DNA from: Sulfurimonas xiamenensis
Lineage (GTDB): Bacteria > Campylobacterota > Campylobacteria > Campylobacterales > Sulfurimonadaceae
Reading direction: 5' to 3'
Length of the DNA: 64,000 nucleotides
Assembly: GCF_009258045.1 (NCBI RefSeq)
Contig: NZ_CP041166.1
Span: 1,798,001 to 1,862,000 of the forward strand
Part shown: positions 27,336 through 36,784 of the stretch, in pieces
How positions within the stretch are numbered: the stretch's first letter is position 1
How the letters are laid out: every line of letters starts with the position of its first letter
Position numbers and translations under genes: made by a program
The notes under the pieces: model-generated
What the model was told of the DNA's origin: nothing
Seen by the model: the letters and a program-made list of their open reading frames with translations, nothing else
Databases searched by the model: none

Positions 27336-28595
27336 ATGGGACAAACTATAACCGAAAAAATATTTTCTGAGCATGTAGGTCACGCTGTTTATGCGGGAGA
27401 GATTATCCGTTGTAATATTGACATGGTTATCGGAAATGACATTACAACGCCTATATCTATCAAAGCTTTTGAGGATAGCGGTGCTACAAAACTAGCTAAT
27501 CCGGACGGATTTTCTATAGTTCTTGACCACTTTATTCCCGCTAAAGATATAGCAAGTGCAAATCAAGCTAGAATCAGTCGTGACTTTGCAAAAAAACATA
27601 ACTTAAAAAACTTTTTTGATGAAAAAGATATGGGAATTGAACACGCTCTTCTTCCTGAAAAAGGTCTTGTAGTCCCGGGGGATGTAATTATCGGAGCAGA
27701 TTCACACACATGTACGCACGGAGCGCTTGGAGCATTCTCTACCGGAATGGGTTCAACGGATTTGGCGTTTGCCATGATTACGGGTGGAAACTGGTTTAAA
27801 GTTCCAGAGTCTATAAAAGTCATCCTCAGCGGAAAACCGGGAAAATATACAACCGGAAAAGATATTATCTTGGAGATTATCCGCATGATTGGCGTTGATG
27901 GTGCGCTTTACAAAACTTTAGAGTTTACAGGAAGCACAATTGAGTATCTAAATATGGATGACAGATTTTCTATGTGCAATATGGCAATTGAAGCGGGAGC
28001 AAAAAGCGGTATTGTTGCATTTGATGCAGTTACAAAAGATTTCCTAGCTGATAAAAATTTGGCACGCGAACCTCGTATACACTACTCGGATGAAGATGCC
28101 TCTTATACGCAAATCTTGGAGATAGATGTTGCAAACCTTGAACCTGTGATTGCTTATCCTTTCCTGCCGTCAAACGGACACTCAATAACGCAAGCCGTAA
28201 AAGATCGAATCAAAATAGATCAAGCTTTTATAGGAAGCTGTACAAATGGCAGACTTGGTGATTTAAAAACTGCTGCAGAGATTTTAAAAGGCAAAAGAGT
28301 ACATCCCGATGTTCGCCTTATTGTCACCCCGGGAACACAGCATATCTTTCAAGAGGCTTCAAGATTAGGATATATAGACATCATTATCGATGCCGGCGGA
28401 GTTGTAAGCAATCCCACATGCGGTGCTTGCCTTGGCGGATACATGGGAATTTTAGGAGACAATGAAGTGGCAGTCGCTACAACAAATCGAAATTTTGTAG
28501 GACGAATGGGTTCTCGAAGCTCTAAAGTCTATTTGGCGAACTCTGCAGTTGCGGCAATTTCTGCGATTAATGGTTATATAACAGATCCTAGATAA
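27336..28595 (+). CDS. leuC: 3-isopropylmalate dehydratase large subunit (LeuC)
   Basis: This 419-residue aconitase-superfamily protein isomerises isopropylmalate in leucine synthesis with a small LeuD subunit, which is not in the window. Signatures are VIGADSHTCTHGALGAFSTG, AFIGSCTNGRLGDL and NPTCGACLGGYMG, which together supply the three cysteines binding the 4Fe-4S cluster, and GRMGSRSSKVYLANS. Length suits the archaeal-type LeuC/homoaconitase group common in Campylobacterota, so related specificity cannot be excluded. AAAGG precedes the start. Confidence 0.88.
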   Translation: MGQTITEKIFSEHVGHAVYAGEIIRCNIDMVIGNDITTPISIKAFEDSGATKLANPDGFSIVLDHFIPAKDIASANQARISRDFAKKHNLKNFFDEKDMGIEHALLPEKGLVVPGDVIIGADSHTCTHGALGAFSTGMGSTDLAFAMITGGNWFKVPESIKVILSGKPGKYTTGKDIILEIIRMIGVDGALYKTLEFTGSTIEYLNMDDRFSMCNMAIEAGAKSGIVAFDAVTKDFLADKNLAREPRIHYSDEDASYTQILEIDVANLEPVIAYPFLPSNGHSITQAVKDRIKIDQAFIGSCTNGRLGDLKTAAEILKGKRVHPDVRLIVTPGTQHIFQEASRLGYIDIIIDAGGVVSNPTCGACLGGYMGILGDNEVAVATTNRNFVGRMGSRSSKVYLANSAVAAISAINGYITDPR

Positions 28596-28684
28596 ATTAA
28601 ATAATTAAATTAGTTTTTAATAGCAAATAATTTTTTAAGACACCAAGTGATACAATTAAAGTATATACAAAATAAAGGATTTAT

Positions 28685-29851
28685 ATGAGAAAATTATTAT
28701 TAGTACCGGCTCTTCTATTGAGCAGTGTTGCAATAGCACAGGAGTATAATTATGAAATAACTCCAGTTGTTGGTTATAACATAGCAGAAGGGAATCTTGA
28801 ACTAGAAAATCAGACTCTTTACGGAGCTGAAGTTCAGTATAATGGTTTTGACTCACTTTTAAAACCTGAGTTAAGTGTGCTTTATTCAGATGCTGATTAT
28901 GAAAATTCAACGATAAGTACAGATATTTATCGTATTGCTCTCAACGGAGTTTATGAGTATGATGCGATAAGCTTTATTAAGCCGCTTGCAAAAATAGGTT
29001 TTGGTTATGAAACCATAGATAATCATTTAGCAGATAATACAGACAGTATTTTTTTAGATATGGGTGTTGGAGCAAAAGTTCCTTTTACAGACGCTATTGC
29101 TTTAAAACTTGAAGCTGTTTATATGTTAAAAAACAACCATTCGCGTATGGATAGCAATTTAGCACTTTTAGCTGGTCTTAATTTTGCATTTGGACCTAAA
29201 GCTCAAGAAGTTGCAGCAGAAACTGTTGATGGGGATGATGACAATGACGGTGTTTTAAACTCTGCTGATAAATGCCCTAGCACTCCAGCAGGTGTAAAAG
29301 TAGATGCATATGGGTGTGAGATTGACGGTGATGACGACAATGACGGCGTTTTAAATTCTAGAGACAGATGCCCAAATACTATTGCAGGTGCTAAGGTTGA
29401 TAGTGCAGGATGCGAAATAGACGGTGATGACGACAAAGATGGAGTTTTAAACTCTAAAGACAAATGTCCAAATACTCCTGCAGGCAATGTTGTAGATAGT
29501 GATGGCTGCACACAGAAAGTAAATTTACATATAAATTTTGAAACTGCATCGTATACTGTTGATGAAGCTTCAAAGCAAAATGTTAAAAAATTCGCTGATT
29601 TCTTAAAAGCCAGAACTAATTTTAATGCAAAAATAATTGGACATACTGATAATGTAGGTAGTGAAGCGAGCAATCAAACGCTTTCTGAGAACAGAGCAAA
29701 TGCCGTAAAAGAACTTATTGTTCAACATGGTATAGAAGCGAACAGAATCAAAACAGTAGGTATGGGTGAATCAGCTCCTGCTGCTTTAAATGATACTGAT
29801 GAAGGAAGAGCCCAAAACAGAAGAATAGAAGCAGAATTGCTTGTAAAATAG
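28685..29851 (+). CDS. OmpA-family outer-membrane protein with thrombospondin type 3 repeats
   Basis: The 388-residue precursor has a signal peptide ending near VAIAQ, then a strand-rich barrel domain to about residue 175. Three calcium-binding type 3 repeats follow, each of the form DGDDDNDGVLNSxDxCP...GCEI. The last 110 residues are an OmpA C-terminal domain (INFETASYTVDEAS, IIGHTDNVGSEASNQTLSENRA, GMGESAPAALND, GRAQNRRIE) that binds peptidoglycan. It anchors the outer membrane to the wall. Its stop directly abuts the mobA start with no gap. Confidence 0.92.
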   Translation: MRKLLLVPALLLSSVAIAQEYNYEITPVVGYNIAEGNLELENQTLYGAEVQYNGFDSLLKPELSVLYSDADYENSTISTDIYRIALNGVYEYDAISFIKPLAKIGFGYETIDNHLADNTDSIFLDMGVGAKVPFTDAIALKLEAVYMLKNNHSRMDSNLALLAGLNFAFGPKAQEVAAETVDGDDDNDGVLNSADKCPSTPAGVKVDAYGCEIDGDDDNDGVLNSRDRCPNTIAGAKVDSAGCEIDGDDDKDGVLNSKDKCPNTPAGNVVDSDGCTQKVNLHINFETASYTVDEASKQNVKKFADFLKARTNFNAKIIGHTDNVGSEASNQTLSENRANAVKELIVQHGIEANRIKTVGMGESAPAALNDTDEGRAQNRRIEAELLVK

Positions 29852-30424
29852 ATGTTTGATATACCATGCATTATATTTGCAGGGGGAAAAAGCTCACGAA
29901 TGGGGGAAGATAAATCTCTTCTCCCATTTGGCAATTTTGATACTTTAGCACAATTCCAACTCTCTCGTCTTAATAAAATTTTTAAAAATGTCTACATTTC
30001 ATGCAAAGATAAAAATAAATTTAATTTTGAAGCTTCTTTTATAGAAGATATTAAAACAGATTCCACATATGCGCCTACAGCTGGTTTTATCTCTGTTTTT
30101 GAAAATTTAAAATGTGAAAATTTTTTTGCATTAAGTGTAGATTCTCCATTTGTAGGTGAAAACGAAATACAAAAATTAATAAAAGCTGATAAGCCGAATC
30201 ATGATGCTACGATTGCCAAAATAAATGATGCAATACAGCCGATGTGCGGAATATATCACATTTCCCTTCAAAATAAATTCAAAAAGATGCTAAAAGAAAA
30301 CAATCATAAACTAAGTTTTCTGCTTTACTCTTCAAATACTATATTCGTTGATTTTGAGAATAAAAAATCATTTTTAAATTTAAATCATCCTCATGAGTAT
30401 CAAGAGGCATTGCAGCTTATTTAA
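29852..30424 (+). CDS. mobA: Molybdenum cofactor guanylyltransferase MobA
   Basis: The 190-residue protein adds GMP to molybdopterin to form the bis-MGD cofactor used by DMSO-reductase-family enzymes such as periplasmic nitrate reductase. The nucleotide-binding start [22 protein letters not shown] is present in two adjoining parts ([12 protein letters not shown] and EDKSLLPFG), followed by [11 protein letters not shown], equivalent to the DMP-type metal site, and MCGIYH. It begins on the base after the OmpA-family stop, an unusual tight pairing, and has only a poor ribosome site, so coupled translation is likely. Confidence 0.9.
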   Translation: MFDIPCIIFAGGKSSRMGEDKSLLPFGNFDTLAQFQLSRLNKIFKNVYISCKDKNKFNFEASFIEDIKTDSTYAPTAGFISVFENLKCENFFALSVDSPFVGENEIQKLIKADKPNHDATIAKINDAIQPMCGIYHISLQNKFKKMLKENNHKLSFLLYSSNTIFVDFENKKSFLNLNHPHEYQEALQLI

Positions 30425-30441
30425 AGTTACCTTACTTTTGA

Positions 30442-30447
30442 TATAAT
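30442..30447 (+). promoter_or_regulatory. Probable -10 element upstream of moaC
   Basis: TATAAT at 30442-30447, preceded by TTTGA, lies 80 bases before the moaC start in a 102-base gap. No clear -35 is seen, which is usual for Campylobacterota sigma-70 promoters. Confidence 0.5.
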
Positions 30448-30526
30448 ACTGAGTTACATAAATAATTTTTTTTAGAATAAAAATATAAATTTGTCATGGT
30501 AATAAAATTAAATAAAAAGAGAAAAT

Positions 30527-30997
30527 ATGAAATTAACACATTTAGATGAAAAAGACAGACCAAAAATGGTTGATGTATCAGACAAAAGTCAGACAACAAG
30601 AGTAGCTGTTGCAAGTGGTTTGATAGAGATGAGTCAAGAGGCATATAATACTATAGTAGGTGAAAAAACAAAAAAAGGTCCTGTAATCCAAACGGCAGTT
30701 ATTGCAGCAATTATGGGAACAAAAAAAACAAGTGAACTTATCCCTATGTGTCATCCTTTAAATCTGAGCGGGATCAATTGTGATATAGAAGAGTTGCCTG
30801 AACTTCCAGGTTTCAAACTTATCGTAACAGCAAAATTAACAGGTCAAACCGGTGTTGAGATGGAAGCTTTAACGGGAACAAGCGTAGGTCTTTTAACAAT
30901 TTATGATATGGTTAAGGCAATTGACAAAGGCATGATTATAAGAAATATACAGTTAGAAAAAAAATCAGGAGGCAAGAGTGGAGATTATCAACGATAG
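30527..30997 (+). CDS. moaC: Cyclic pyranopterin monophosphate synthase MoaC
   Basis: The 156-residue enzyme completes formation of cyclic pyranopterin monophosphate, the first molybdopterin intermediate. It has the family motifs [28 protein letters not shown] and [22 protein letters not shown]. With mobA 102 bases upstream this marks a molybdenum cofactor locus, consistent with use of molybdenum nitrate reductase ahead of the nitrite reductase encoded in the same window. The 3' end overlaps the next gene by 20 bases. Confidence 0.95.
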   Translation: MKLTHLDEKDRPKMVDVSDKSQTTRVAVASGLIEMSQEAYNTIVGEKTKKGPVIQTAVIAAIMGTKKTSELIPMCHPLNLSGINCDIEELPELPGFKLIVTAKLTGQTGVEMEALTGTSVGLLTIYDMVKAIDKGMIIRNIQLEKKSGGKSGDYQR

Positions 30998-31247
30998 AGA
31001 AGAAAAATTAGAACTTACATATCCATGCAGTTGGTGTTATAAACTTATTGCGAATGAAAAAGAGGCACTTGAAGAAGCCGTAAGTGATGTTATTGATAAG
31101 AGAGAGCACAAACTAACTCACTCAAAAAGCAGCAAGGGAGGGAAGTATATAAGCATGAATTTAGATATACTTGTACATAATGAAGATGACAGGAATTTCA
31201 TCTATGAAGCACTTAAAGCTCATCAACATATAAAAATGGTACTTTAA
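30978..31247 (+). CDS. DUF493 (YbeD-like) protein
   Basis: The 89-residue protein fits the DUF493/YbeD family: [23 protein letters not shown] at the start (in two parts [11 protein letters not shown] and [12 protein letters not shown]), then [21 protein letters not shown] and a closing HIKMVL, the ferredoxin-like ACT-type fold. The family is thought to be regulatory, with no firm function. Start is GTG at 30978 preceded by a strong AGGAGG (30967-30972). It overlaps moaC by 20 bases and leads into the coiled-coil gene 13 bases later, so the three are probably one operon. Confidence 0.8.
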   Translation: MEIINDREEKLELTYPCSWCYKLIANEKEALEEAVSDVIDKREHKLTHSKSSKGGKYISMNLDILVHNEDDRNFIYEALKAHQHIKMVL

Positions 31248-31260
31248 AAAGGAGTTTACA

Positions 31261-32235
31261 GTGAGTTTAAAAGAGTTGCAAAATATTGAATTTGAAAATA
31301 TGTCTTTACATAAGATAAAAGAGACAACATCTGCTATTATAAATGAGTATACTAAAGATTTGCGGAATGAACTAGAAAAGTTGATACAACAAAAAGAGAT
31401 TTTAGAGAGAGATTTAGAAAAAAAATTAAACGAACTTCAAGAGACAAAATATAGAATTTTTAACGAAATTGAGTCTATTATAGATAAAAAAGATACTCAA
31501 ACTATTTCAAAGCTACATCAAGCAAAACTGCAATCAATTGATCTTTTTGACCTTCTTGGCGAGACTGTAGAATCTGCCATTATTACAGCTTTAGAAAAAT
31601 CAAAAGATTCCGAAGCTAAAGAAATCATAGAAGAGGTGATAAAAGAGCTAACATACGAAACCATAAAAGAGGGAACATTAAATACTATAAGAGTTAGAAA
31701 AATTTTATCTACAATTTTGCACTCAAGTATTGATATTTCGGAAGCTACACCAAATATTTCTGAAGAGATTTTAGAAGCAACCTTAAAAGGCATGAGAGCT
31801 GGTCTTCTTCACTCTATAGATAGGTTTAAAAAGAGATTGGCATATATGCCTCTTGAAGCAAAGCATATACTTATAGAAGATTATGACACTATTATGGAAG
31901 ATTTAAATCAAACAGATATTTTATTTTTGCAAGTTATTCAAACGCAGGCAGATGAAAGCAGTCCAACTACAAGAAAAATATTACTAGAATTGAGCCAAAA
32001 AATGCGTTATGATTTAGAAGAGCTTATTTATATCTCAAAAGAGACTGCGCAAGTAATGAAAAACAGATTTTCCTCTTTTGCAAAAACAGCAGTAAAAAAA
32101 GCAGATACTGCTCTTCACTCAGATGCTGCCAAAGAAGCAAAAAGAATGGGTATTCAAGCATGGGGAGTTGCAAAAACAGCAATTGGAAGTGCGATAAAAT
32201 CTGCTAAAAATGCTATAGAACCAAAAGATAAATAG
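31261..32235 (+). CDS. Coiled-coil protein of unknown function (possibly DUF6781-like)
   Basis: The 324-residue protein starts with GTG after AAAGGAG. It is almost wholly helical: a long coiled coil near residues 30-75 (QQKEILERDLEKKLNELQ), a middle with ISEEILEATLKGMRAGLLHSI and a C-terminal amphipathic tail (KTAIGSAIKSAKNAI). There is no signal peptide or strong membrane helix. It resembles proteins annotated in sulfur-oxidising bacteria as DUF6781, but I cannot confirm this. Its place behind moaC and DUF493 may be incidental. Confidence 0.6.
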   Translation: MSLKELQNIEFENMSLHKIKETTSAIINEYTKDLRNELEKLIQQKEILERDLEKKLNELQETKYRIFNEIESIIDKKDTQTISKLHQAKLQSIDLFDLLGETVESAIITALEKSKDSEAKEIIEEVIKELTYETIKEGTLNTIRVRKILSTILHSSIDISEATPNISEEILEATLKGMRAGLLHSIDRFKKRLAYMPLEAKHILIEDYDTIMEDLNQTDILFLQVIQTQADESSPTTRKILLELSQKMRYDLEELIYISKETAQVMKNRFSSFAKTAVKKADTALHSDAAKEAKRMGIQAWGVAKTAIGSAIKSAKNAIEPKDK

Positions 32236-32255
32236 TAGTTTTTATACTACTATTT
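32230..32255. terminator. Hairpin spanning two convergent stop codons
   Basis: AAATAGTAG (32230-32238) pairs with CTACTATTT (32247-32255) over an 8-base T-rich loop. The stem includes the stop codons of both the coiled-coil gene and aroC, so it may end or protect both messages. Confidence 0.55.
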
Positions 32256-33323
32256 ATAATATTTTAATACACCTTCCATATAAGAACCCATATTTAAAAG
32301 CAGCATATCAGCTATTACTAGTGCTGCCATTGCTTCGCAAACAATTGTTCCTCTAATGGCAACACAAGGGTCATGTCGTCCTTTTAATGAAAAATCAACT
32401 TCTTCATTTTTGGTTGTAACTGTTTTTTGCTCCTTAAAGATAGAAGGTGTCGGTTTAAAATAGACATTCATTACAATATCTTCACCGTTGCTTATGCCTC
32501 CTAAAATTCCGCCGGAGTGATTTGTTACAAATCCATTCGTTCTTATAGCATCATTATTTTGTGATCCCTTGACCGATGCACTTAAAACTCCATCACCTAT
32601 TTCAACAGCTTTCACTGCATTAATACCCATCATAGCATCTGCTAAAATTGCATCAAGTTTATAATATAGCGGCTGCCCCAAACCTTTTGGTGCACCCTTT
32701 ACAAGAACCCTGGAGACACCACCAACTGAATCATGGTCATTTTTGGCTCTTATTATTGCATCTTTTTGCTCTTGCTCTTTGCCTGCATCAAGCGCATATA
32801 TAACGCTTTTTTTAGCAGCTTCATAATCAAGCTGTTCTGATTTAATTCCATCTACTTCACAAATACCGCTTAAAACTTCGATGTTTAGCTCTTTTAGCAT
32901 CAGCTTTGCGATTGCACCCGCTGCTACTCTTGCTGCAGTTTCTCTTGCAGAACTTCGTCCGCCGCCGCGATAATCTCTTATGCCGTATTTATAAAAATAG
33001 GTAAAATCTGCATGACCTGGACGAAAAACATCTTTTATATTTGAGTAATCTTTTGACTTTTGATTTGTATTATATATTACCATTGCAATCGGAGTACCGG
33101 TGCTTTTGCCCTCAAAAACACCGCTTAATATTTCTACTTTATCTTCCTCTTTTCTGGCCGTCTCAAACTCTGTTTTTCCAGGTTTTCTGCGGTCAAGTTC
33201 ATTTTGAATATAGGTCTCATCTATACACAAACCTGCGGGAACTCCATCAAGCAAACATCCGATTGCAACTCCATGAGACTCTCCAAAAGTACTAAATTTT
33301 AACTTTTGACCAAAACTATTCAC
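32250..33323 (-). CDS. aroC: Chorismate synthase
   Basis: The 357-residue enzyme makes chorismate from 5-enolpyruvylshikimate 3-phosphate with reduced FMN, the last step of the shikimate pathway. Motifs are [20 protein letters not shown] at the N-terminus, [23 protein letters not shown] (in two parts RPGHADFTY and [21 protein letters not shown]), and [11 protein letters not shown]. Start overlaps the end of rnc by 4 bases. The rnhA-rnc-aroC order is also found in Helicobacter. Confidence 0.96.
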   Translation of the reverse strand: MNSFGQKLKFSTFGESHGVAIGCLLDGVPAGLCIDETYIQNELDRRKPGKTEFETARKEEDKVEILSGVFEGKSTGTPIAMVIYNTNQKSKDYSNIKDVFRPGHADFTYFYKYGIRDYRGGGRSSARETAARVAAGAIAKLMLKELNIEVLSGICEVDGIKSEQLDYEAAKKSVIYALDAGKEQEQKDAIIRAKNDHDSVGGVSRVLVKGAPKGLGQPLYYKLDAILADAMMGINAVKAVEIGDGVLSASVKGSQNNDAIRTNGFVTNHSGGILGGISNGEDIVMNVYFKPTPSIFKEQKTVTTKNEEVDFSLKGRHDPCVAIRGTIVCEAMAALVIADMLLLNMGSYMEGVLKYYK

Positions 33324-34003
33324 TCTGTTTCCTTATTTAAAAGCTTTACAGCCATCTCCGCAGCTTCTTGCTGCGCAATTTTTTTACTCTTTCCTATGGC
33401 TCTTGCATACTCTTTATTCTCTATAATAACCGCTACTTCAAACTCTTTTTTATGGTCTGGTCCACGGCTTGCAACAACTTTATACTCCGGAGTCTCACCA
33501 AATCTAGCTTGTGTAAGCTCTTGAAGTGTTGTTTTAAAGTCTCTAAATAGAGAGTCTAATGATATCTCTTTATGATTTTTCTCTATCAATTCAATCGCTA
33601 TCTTCTTTACGACATCCAAGCCTGACTCTAGATAGATAGCTCCCATTATTGCTTCAAAAGCATTAGAGAGCAGGGAAGCTTTTTCTCTTCCGCCGTTATT
33701 TTCTTCAGCATTTGATAAATAAATAAAGTTACCCAGATTTATGGAACGGGCTAATTTGTCAAATCCATTTTCATTTACCAACGAAGCCCTAATTTTTGAA
33801 AGCTTTCCCTCATCAGAAGTGGGAAATTTAAAAAACAGGTACTCTCCCACAATCAAATCCAAAACAGCATCACCTAAAAATTCAAGTCGCTCATTATCGT
33901 AGGGCTGTTTATAACTCTTGTGTGTCAGCGCTTCGATAATGAGCTTCTCATCTTTAAACTTATAACCTAGTGTTTTTTCTAAAACTTCTATATTTTTGTT
34001 CAT
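33320..34003 (-). CDS. rnc: Ribonuclease III
   Basis: The 227-residue endonuclease cuts double-stranded RNA, including the pre-rRNA stems visible at the right of this window. It has the signature [20 protein letters not shown] with the catalytic Glu and Asp, a second acidic site [12 protein letters not shown], and a C-terminal double-stranded RNA-binding domain ([19 protein letters not shown] ... [16 protein letters not shown]). It overlaps both rnhA and aroC by 4 bases, so all three are translated as a unit. Confidence 0.96.
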   Translation of the reverse strand: MNKNIEVLEKTLGYKFKDEKLIIEALTHKSYKQPYDNERLEFLGDAVLDLIVGEYLFFKFPTSDEGKLSKIRASLVNENGFDKLARSINLGNFIYLSNAEENNGGREKASLLSNAFEAIMGAIYLESGLDVVKKIAIELIEKNHKEISLDSLFRDFKTTLQELTQARFGETPEYKVVASRGPDHKKEFEVAVIIENKEYARAIGKSKKIAQQEAAEMAVKLLNKETE

Positions 34004-34431
34004 TGTATAGCCTTTTTCATTTTTTGGGCCTCTTGTTTTGCCAATATATCACATCTCTCATTCTCTATATGCCCATTATGGCCTCTTACCCATAAAGCAT
34101 GTATTTTATGATTTTTCGAAACTTCTATATACTCTTTCCATAAATCAGGATTTTTCACTTTTTTAAAATCTCTTTTTTTCCAACCCTCCAGCCACTCAAT
34201 TATCCCTTTTACAACATAAGATGAATCTGAAACTATAGTAACATCGCAAGGCTCTTTTAGTGCTCTTAAGCCTTCAATAACTGCTAAAAGCTCCATTCTG
34301 TTATTTGTAGTATTTAACTCTCCGCCTGAAATCTCTTTCTCTTTATTTCCAAATCTTAAAATTGTTCCATACCCTCCAGGTCCTGGGTTTCCCAAAGAGC
34401 TGCCATCACTGAAAAGAGTTATTTTCTTCAC
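34000..34431 (-). CDS. rnhA: Ribonuclease HI
   Basis: The 143-residue enzyme removes RNA from RNA-DNA hybrids. It begins [20 protein letters not shown] with the first catalytic Asp, then [16 protein letters not shown] (Glu), [12 protein letters not shown] (Asp), and ends with [18 protein letters not shown] (His and Asp). GTG at 34431 is preferred to the upstream in-frame start at 34458 because AAGGA lies 6 bases before it and the protein then starts like other RNase HI proteins. It overlaps the TPR protein gene by 26 bases. Confidence 0.94.
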   Translation of the reverse strand: MKKITLFSDGSSLGNPGPGGYGTILRFGNKEKEISGGELNTTNNRMELLAVIEGLRALKEPCDVTIVSDSSYVVKGIIEWLEGWKKRDFKKVKNPDLWKEYIEVSKNHKIHALWVRGHNGHIENERCDILAKQEAQKMKKAIQ

Positions 34432-35452
34432 TAAAATCCTTATGATAATCTTTAACAAGAGATATCTCTACTCTTGAAGTATTTATTGCGTGGCAACTGC
34501 TGCAACGGTTAAAGGCAAAGGGATAAATCACTTTACAGTTATCACAAATATACTCAAAACCAAGAGTTGCATTAACATTTGAATTAAGATTTATAAGCAC
34601 ATCAAACTCAAAAACAGAACTTCTATTAGCCTCTTTGATATATCCTTTAGCGGTATAAAGTTCCCTTAAATAGCCATTTTGCATTATTATATCAAAATTT
34701 AAATCTTTTTTATCACAATTCCACAATACATCCGCCAGCAGCTCTGCCTTTGATGGGTCAAAATTTTCCCATGCAACTTTAGGATTTACTCTAAAAATAT
34801 ACTCAAAAATAAGATATGTTAAACAGTGAGTATTTTTATATATCTCCAATAATGAATAAACCTTTTCATCTGTTGACATCTTTGTATTATTAAGAATAAG
34901 CAGCGCTTTCAAATAAGCGCTTTGTGTTGTTATATCTTTTTTCAATTCGCTCAAAGGTTCCAGTACTTCAAGAGCTAAATTATAATTTTGCATCTGCTCA
35001 TAAACTAAAAGAAGATAGTTAAGTGCCTGAGGAGTACGAGGGTTGTTTTTAAGTATCTCTAAAAAAACCTGCTTTGCTCTCTCTAAAAAACCGGCTTTAA
35101 AATAGGTTTTTCCAAGCAAAAACATAGTATCTCTGTAATTTGATTTATCGCCAACTTTTAAAAGTTCACTATAAATCTCAATGCCTTTTTCATAATTACC
35201 GCTTTTTACATAAGAGTTTGCAAGTAGAAGCCATGATTTTTCAGAAAGTTCCCCTTTTGTAATTAATACTTTTAACTCATTTTGAGAAGGAAGAGAATGA
35301 AACTGTTTTAAAAATTTATCAAGGTGTTTATAATCCTCTTTTTTCTTAAACTTAGCAAACCAATATGAAAAAAATGTTATTACAAAAATAAGAACGAAAA
35401 AGATTATTACCCCAAACAACGGGTCATGAAACTCTAAAAAAAATGTATCCAT
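34406..35452 (-). CDS. LapB/YciM-like TPR protein with C-terminal zinc ribbon
   Basis: The 348-residue protein has one N-terminal membrane helix (FGVIIFFVLIFVITFFSYWF), then a series of TPR repeats from about residue 65 (SWLLLANSYVKSGNYEKGIE, DTMFLLGKTYFKAGFLERAK, ALNYLLLVYEQMQNYNLALE), and ends with a rubredoxin-like metal site CDNC-x10-CSSC. This order is that of LapB (YciM), which in E. coli controls LpxC turnover and lipopolysaccharide synthesis. LapB function here is inferred from architecture. It is upstream of rnhA on the same strand. Confidence 0.7.
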   Translation of the reverse strand: MDTFFLEFHDPLFGVIIFFVLIFVITFFSYWFAKFKKKEDYKHLDKFLKQFHSLPSQNELKVLITKGELSEKSWLLLANSYVKSGNYEKGIEIYSELLKVGDKSNYRDTMFLLGKTYFKAGFLERAKQVFLEILKNNPRTPQALNYLLLVYEQMQNYNLALEVLEPLSELKKDITTQSAYLKALLILNNTKMSTDEKVYSLLEIYKNTHCLTYLIFEYIFRVNPKVAWENFDPSKAELLADVLWNCDKKDLNFDIIMQNGYLRELYTAKGYIKEANRSSVFEFDVLINLNSNVNATLGFEYICDNCKVIYPFAFNRCSSCHAINTSRVEISLVKDYHKDFSEENNSFQ

Positions 35453-35679
35453 TATTTATATACCATATTTTATACCACTATTATTTTTTATTTTTTTCTA
35501 AAATCTCTAAAAAATATCTCTGTGCTTTCAGTAAAACACACACTCTTTTTACACAAAAAATTTTTAAAGAACCAGTAAAAATAATTAAATGCACTTGATA
35601 GATATAGCAATCTTACCGACTCTGTATATGTTTAGATTTAATCTTATTATATACTTTTTTAGTTAAAAATTACAAACAC

Positions 35680-36726
35680 TTAAAATACCCCTACAACCCA
35701 TTTTGTTATAAAGTAACCACCTACCATCAGCCAGACAAACATTAATCCTGATGTATAAACAGGGGCTAAACCTAAACCTTTAAATTTTGAAAATACAGTT
35801 CCTATTCCAAGTGCTGTCATCGCCATAGTCAATAAAAAAGTATCTATTTCATTTATAATATCAACAATATTCTGAGGGACAAATCCAAGTGAATTAAATC
35901 CCGCCATGCCAATAAAATAAACTGCAAACCAAGGAATCACAAGTTTAACACCGCCAGCTTCGCTGCCGCTTTTTTTCGAGCTATATGAGAGATAAATTCC
36001 CAATATAATTAACATCGGTGCGATCATAATAACTCTTGTCATTTTTACAATGACTGCAGAATTTGCCATCTCTTCAGGGGCACCAGGTATCGAAGCCGGA
36101 ACTGCAACAACCTGTGCAACCTCATGAATGGTTCCTCCGACATAGATTCCAAACTCTTTTGCAGTCATATCAAACACGCCCATATTGTAAAGTACAGGAT
36201 ATACAAACATTGCTATTGTTCCAAACAAAACAACCATTGAAACAGCAATTGCAGCTTTGTGCTCCTCTGCTTTTAAAACAGGCTCTGTTGCTAAAACTGC
36301 CGCTGCGCCGCAAACGGAAGCTCCCGAAGCATTTAGCATAGAGGTATCTCTATCCATTTTAAAAAGTTTTTGTCCTGTCCAGGTTCCAAGTAAAAAAGTT
36401 GTTGAGAGCATAATAAGAGAGACCATAAAGCCTTCTAATCCGACTTCTGCAATCTGCTGAAATGTAATGCGAAAACCATAAAATACTATAGCAAAGCGTA
36501 AAATTTTTTTTGCGGAGAAAGTTATTCCCGGGCTCCACTCTTTTGGAGTTTTATTATGAAGCGTGTTTGCATAAAATATACCTATAACTATACCTATAAC
36601 AAGAGGAGAAATTCCAAGAGCTTTTACAAAACCAATATCTGAAATCATAGTAGCCGCTGCAGCAAAAATTGCTACAAAAATAATGCCACTAAAAGTACCT
36701 TTTCTATTTTCTTCCGAAAATGGCAT
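35680..36726 (-). CDS. YeiH-family (UPF0324) membrane transporter
   Basis: A 348-residue integral membrane protein with about ten helices, matching the YeiH/UPF0324 putative sulfate exporter family. Typical stretches are GISPLVIGIVIGI, AVVFYGFRITF-like AIVFYGFRITFQQI, MLNASGASVCGAAAVLATEPV and VGGTIHEVAQVVA with its intramembrane His-Glu. The transported ion is unknown; export of sulfate or a sulfonate has been suggested for relatives and would suit a sulfur-oxidising host. It stands alone, with a 227-base AT-rich gap on the downstream side (35453-35679) in which no gene or clear signal is seen. Confidence 0.8.
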   Translation of the reverse strand: MPFSEENRKGTFSGIIFVAIFAAAATMISDIGFVKALGISPLVIGIVIGIFYANTLHNKTPKEWSPGITFSAKKILRFAIVFYGFRITFQQIAEVGLEGFMVSLIMLSTTFLLGTWTGQKLFKMDRDTSMLNASGASVCGAAAVLATEPVLKAEEHKAAIAVSMVVLFGTIAMFVYPVLYNMGVFDMTAKEFGIYVGGTIHEVAQVVAVPASIPGAPEEMANSAVIVKMTRVIMIAPMLIILGIYLSYSSKKSGSEAGGVKLVIPWFAVYFIGMAGFNSLGFVPQNIVDIINEIDTFLLTMAMTALGIGTVFSKFKGLGLAPVYTSGLMFVWLMVGGYFITKWVVGVF

Positions 36727-36784
36727 ACAATCCCCTTTATCTTAACTAATATAAAAGAAAATTATATCAAAATTACTTTAAATT

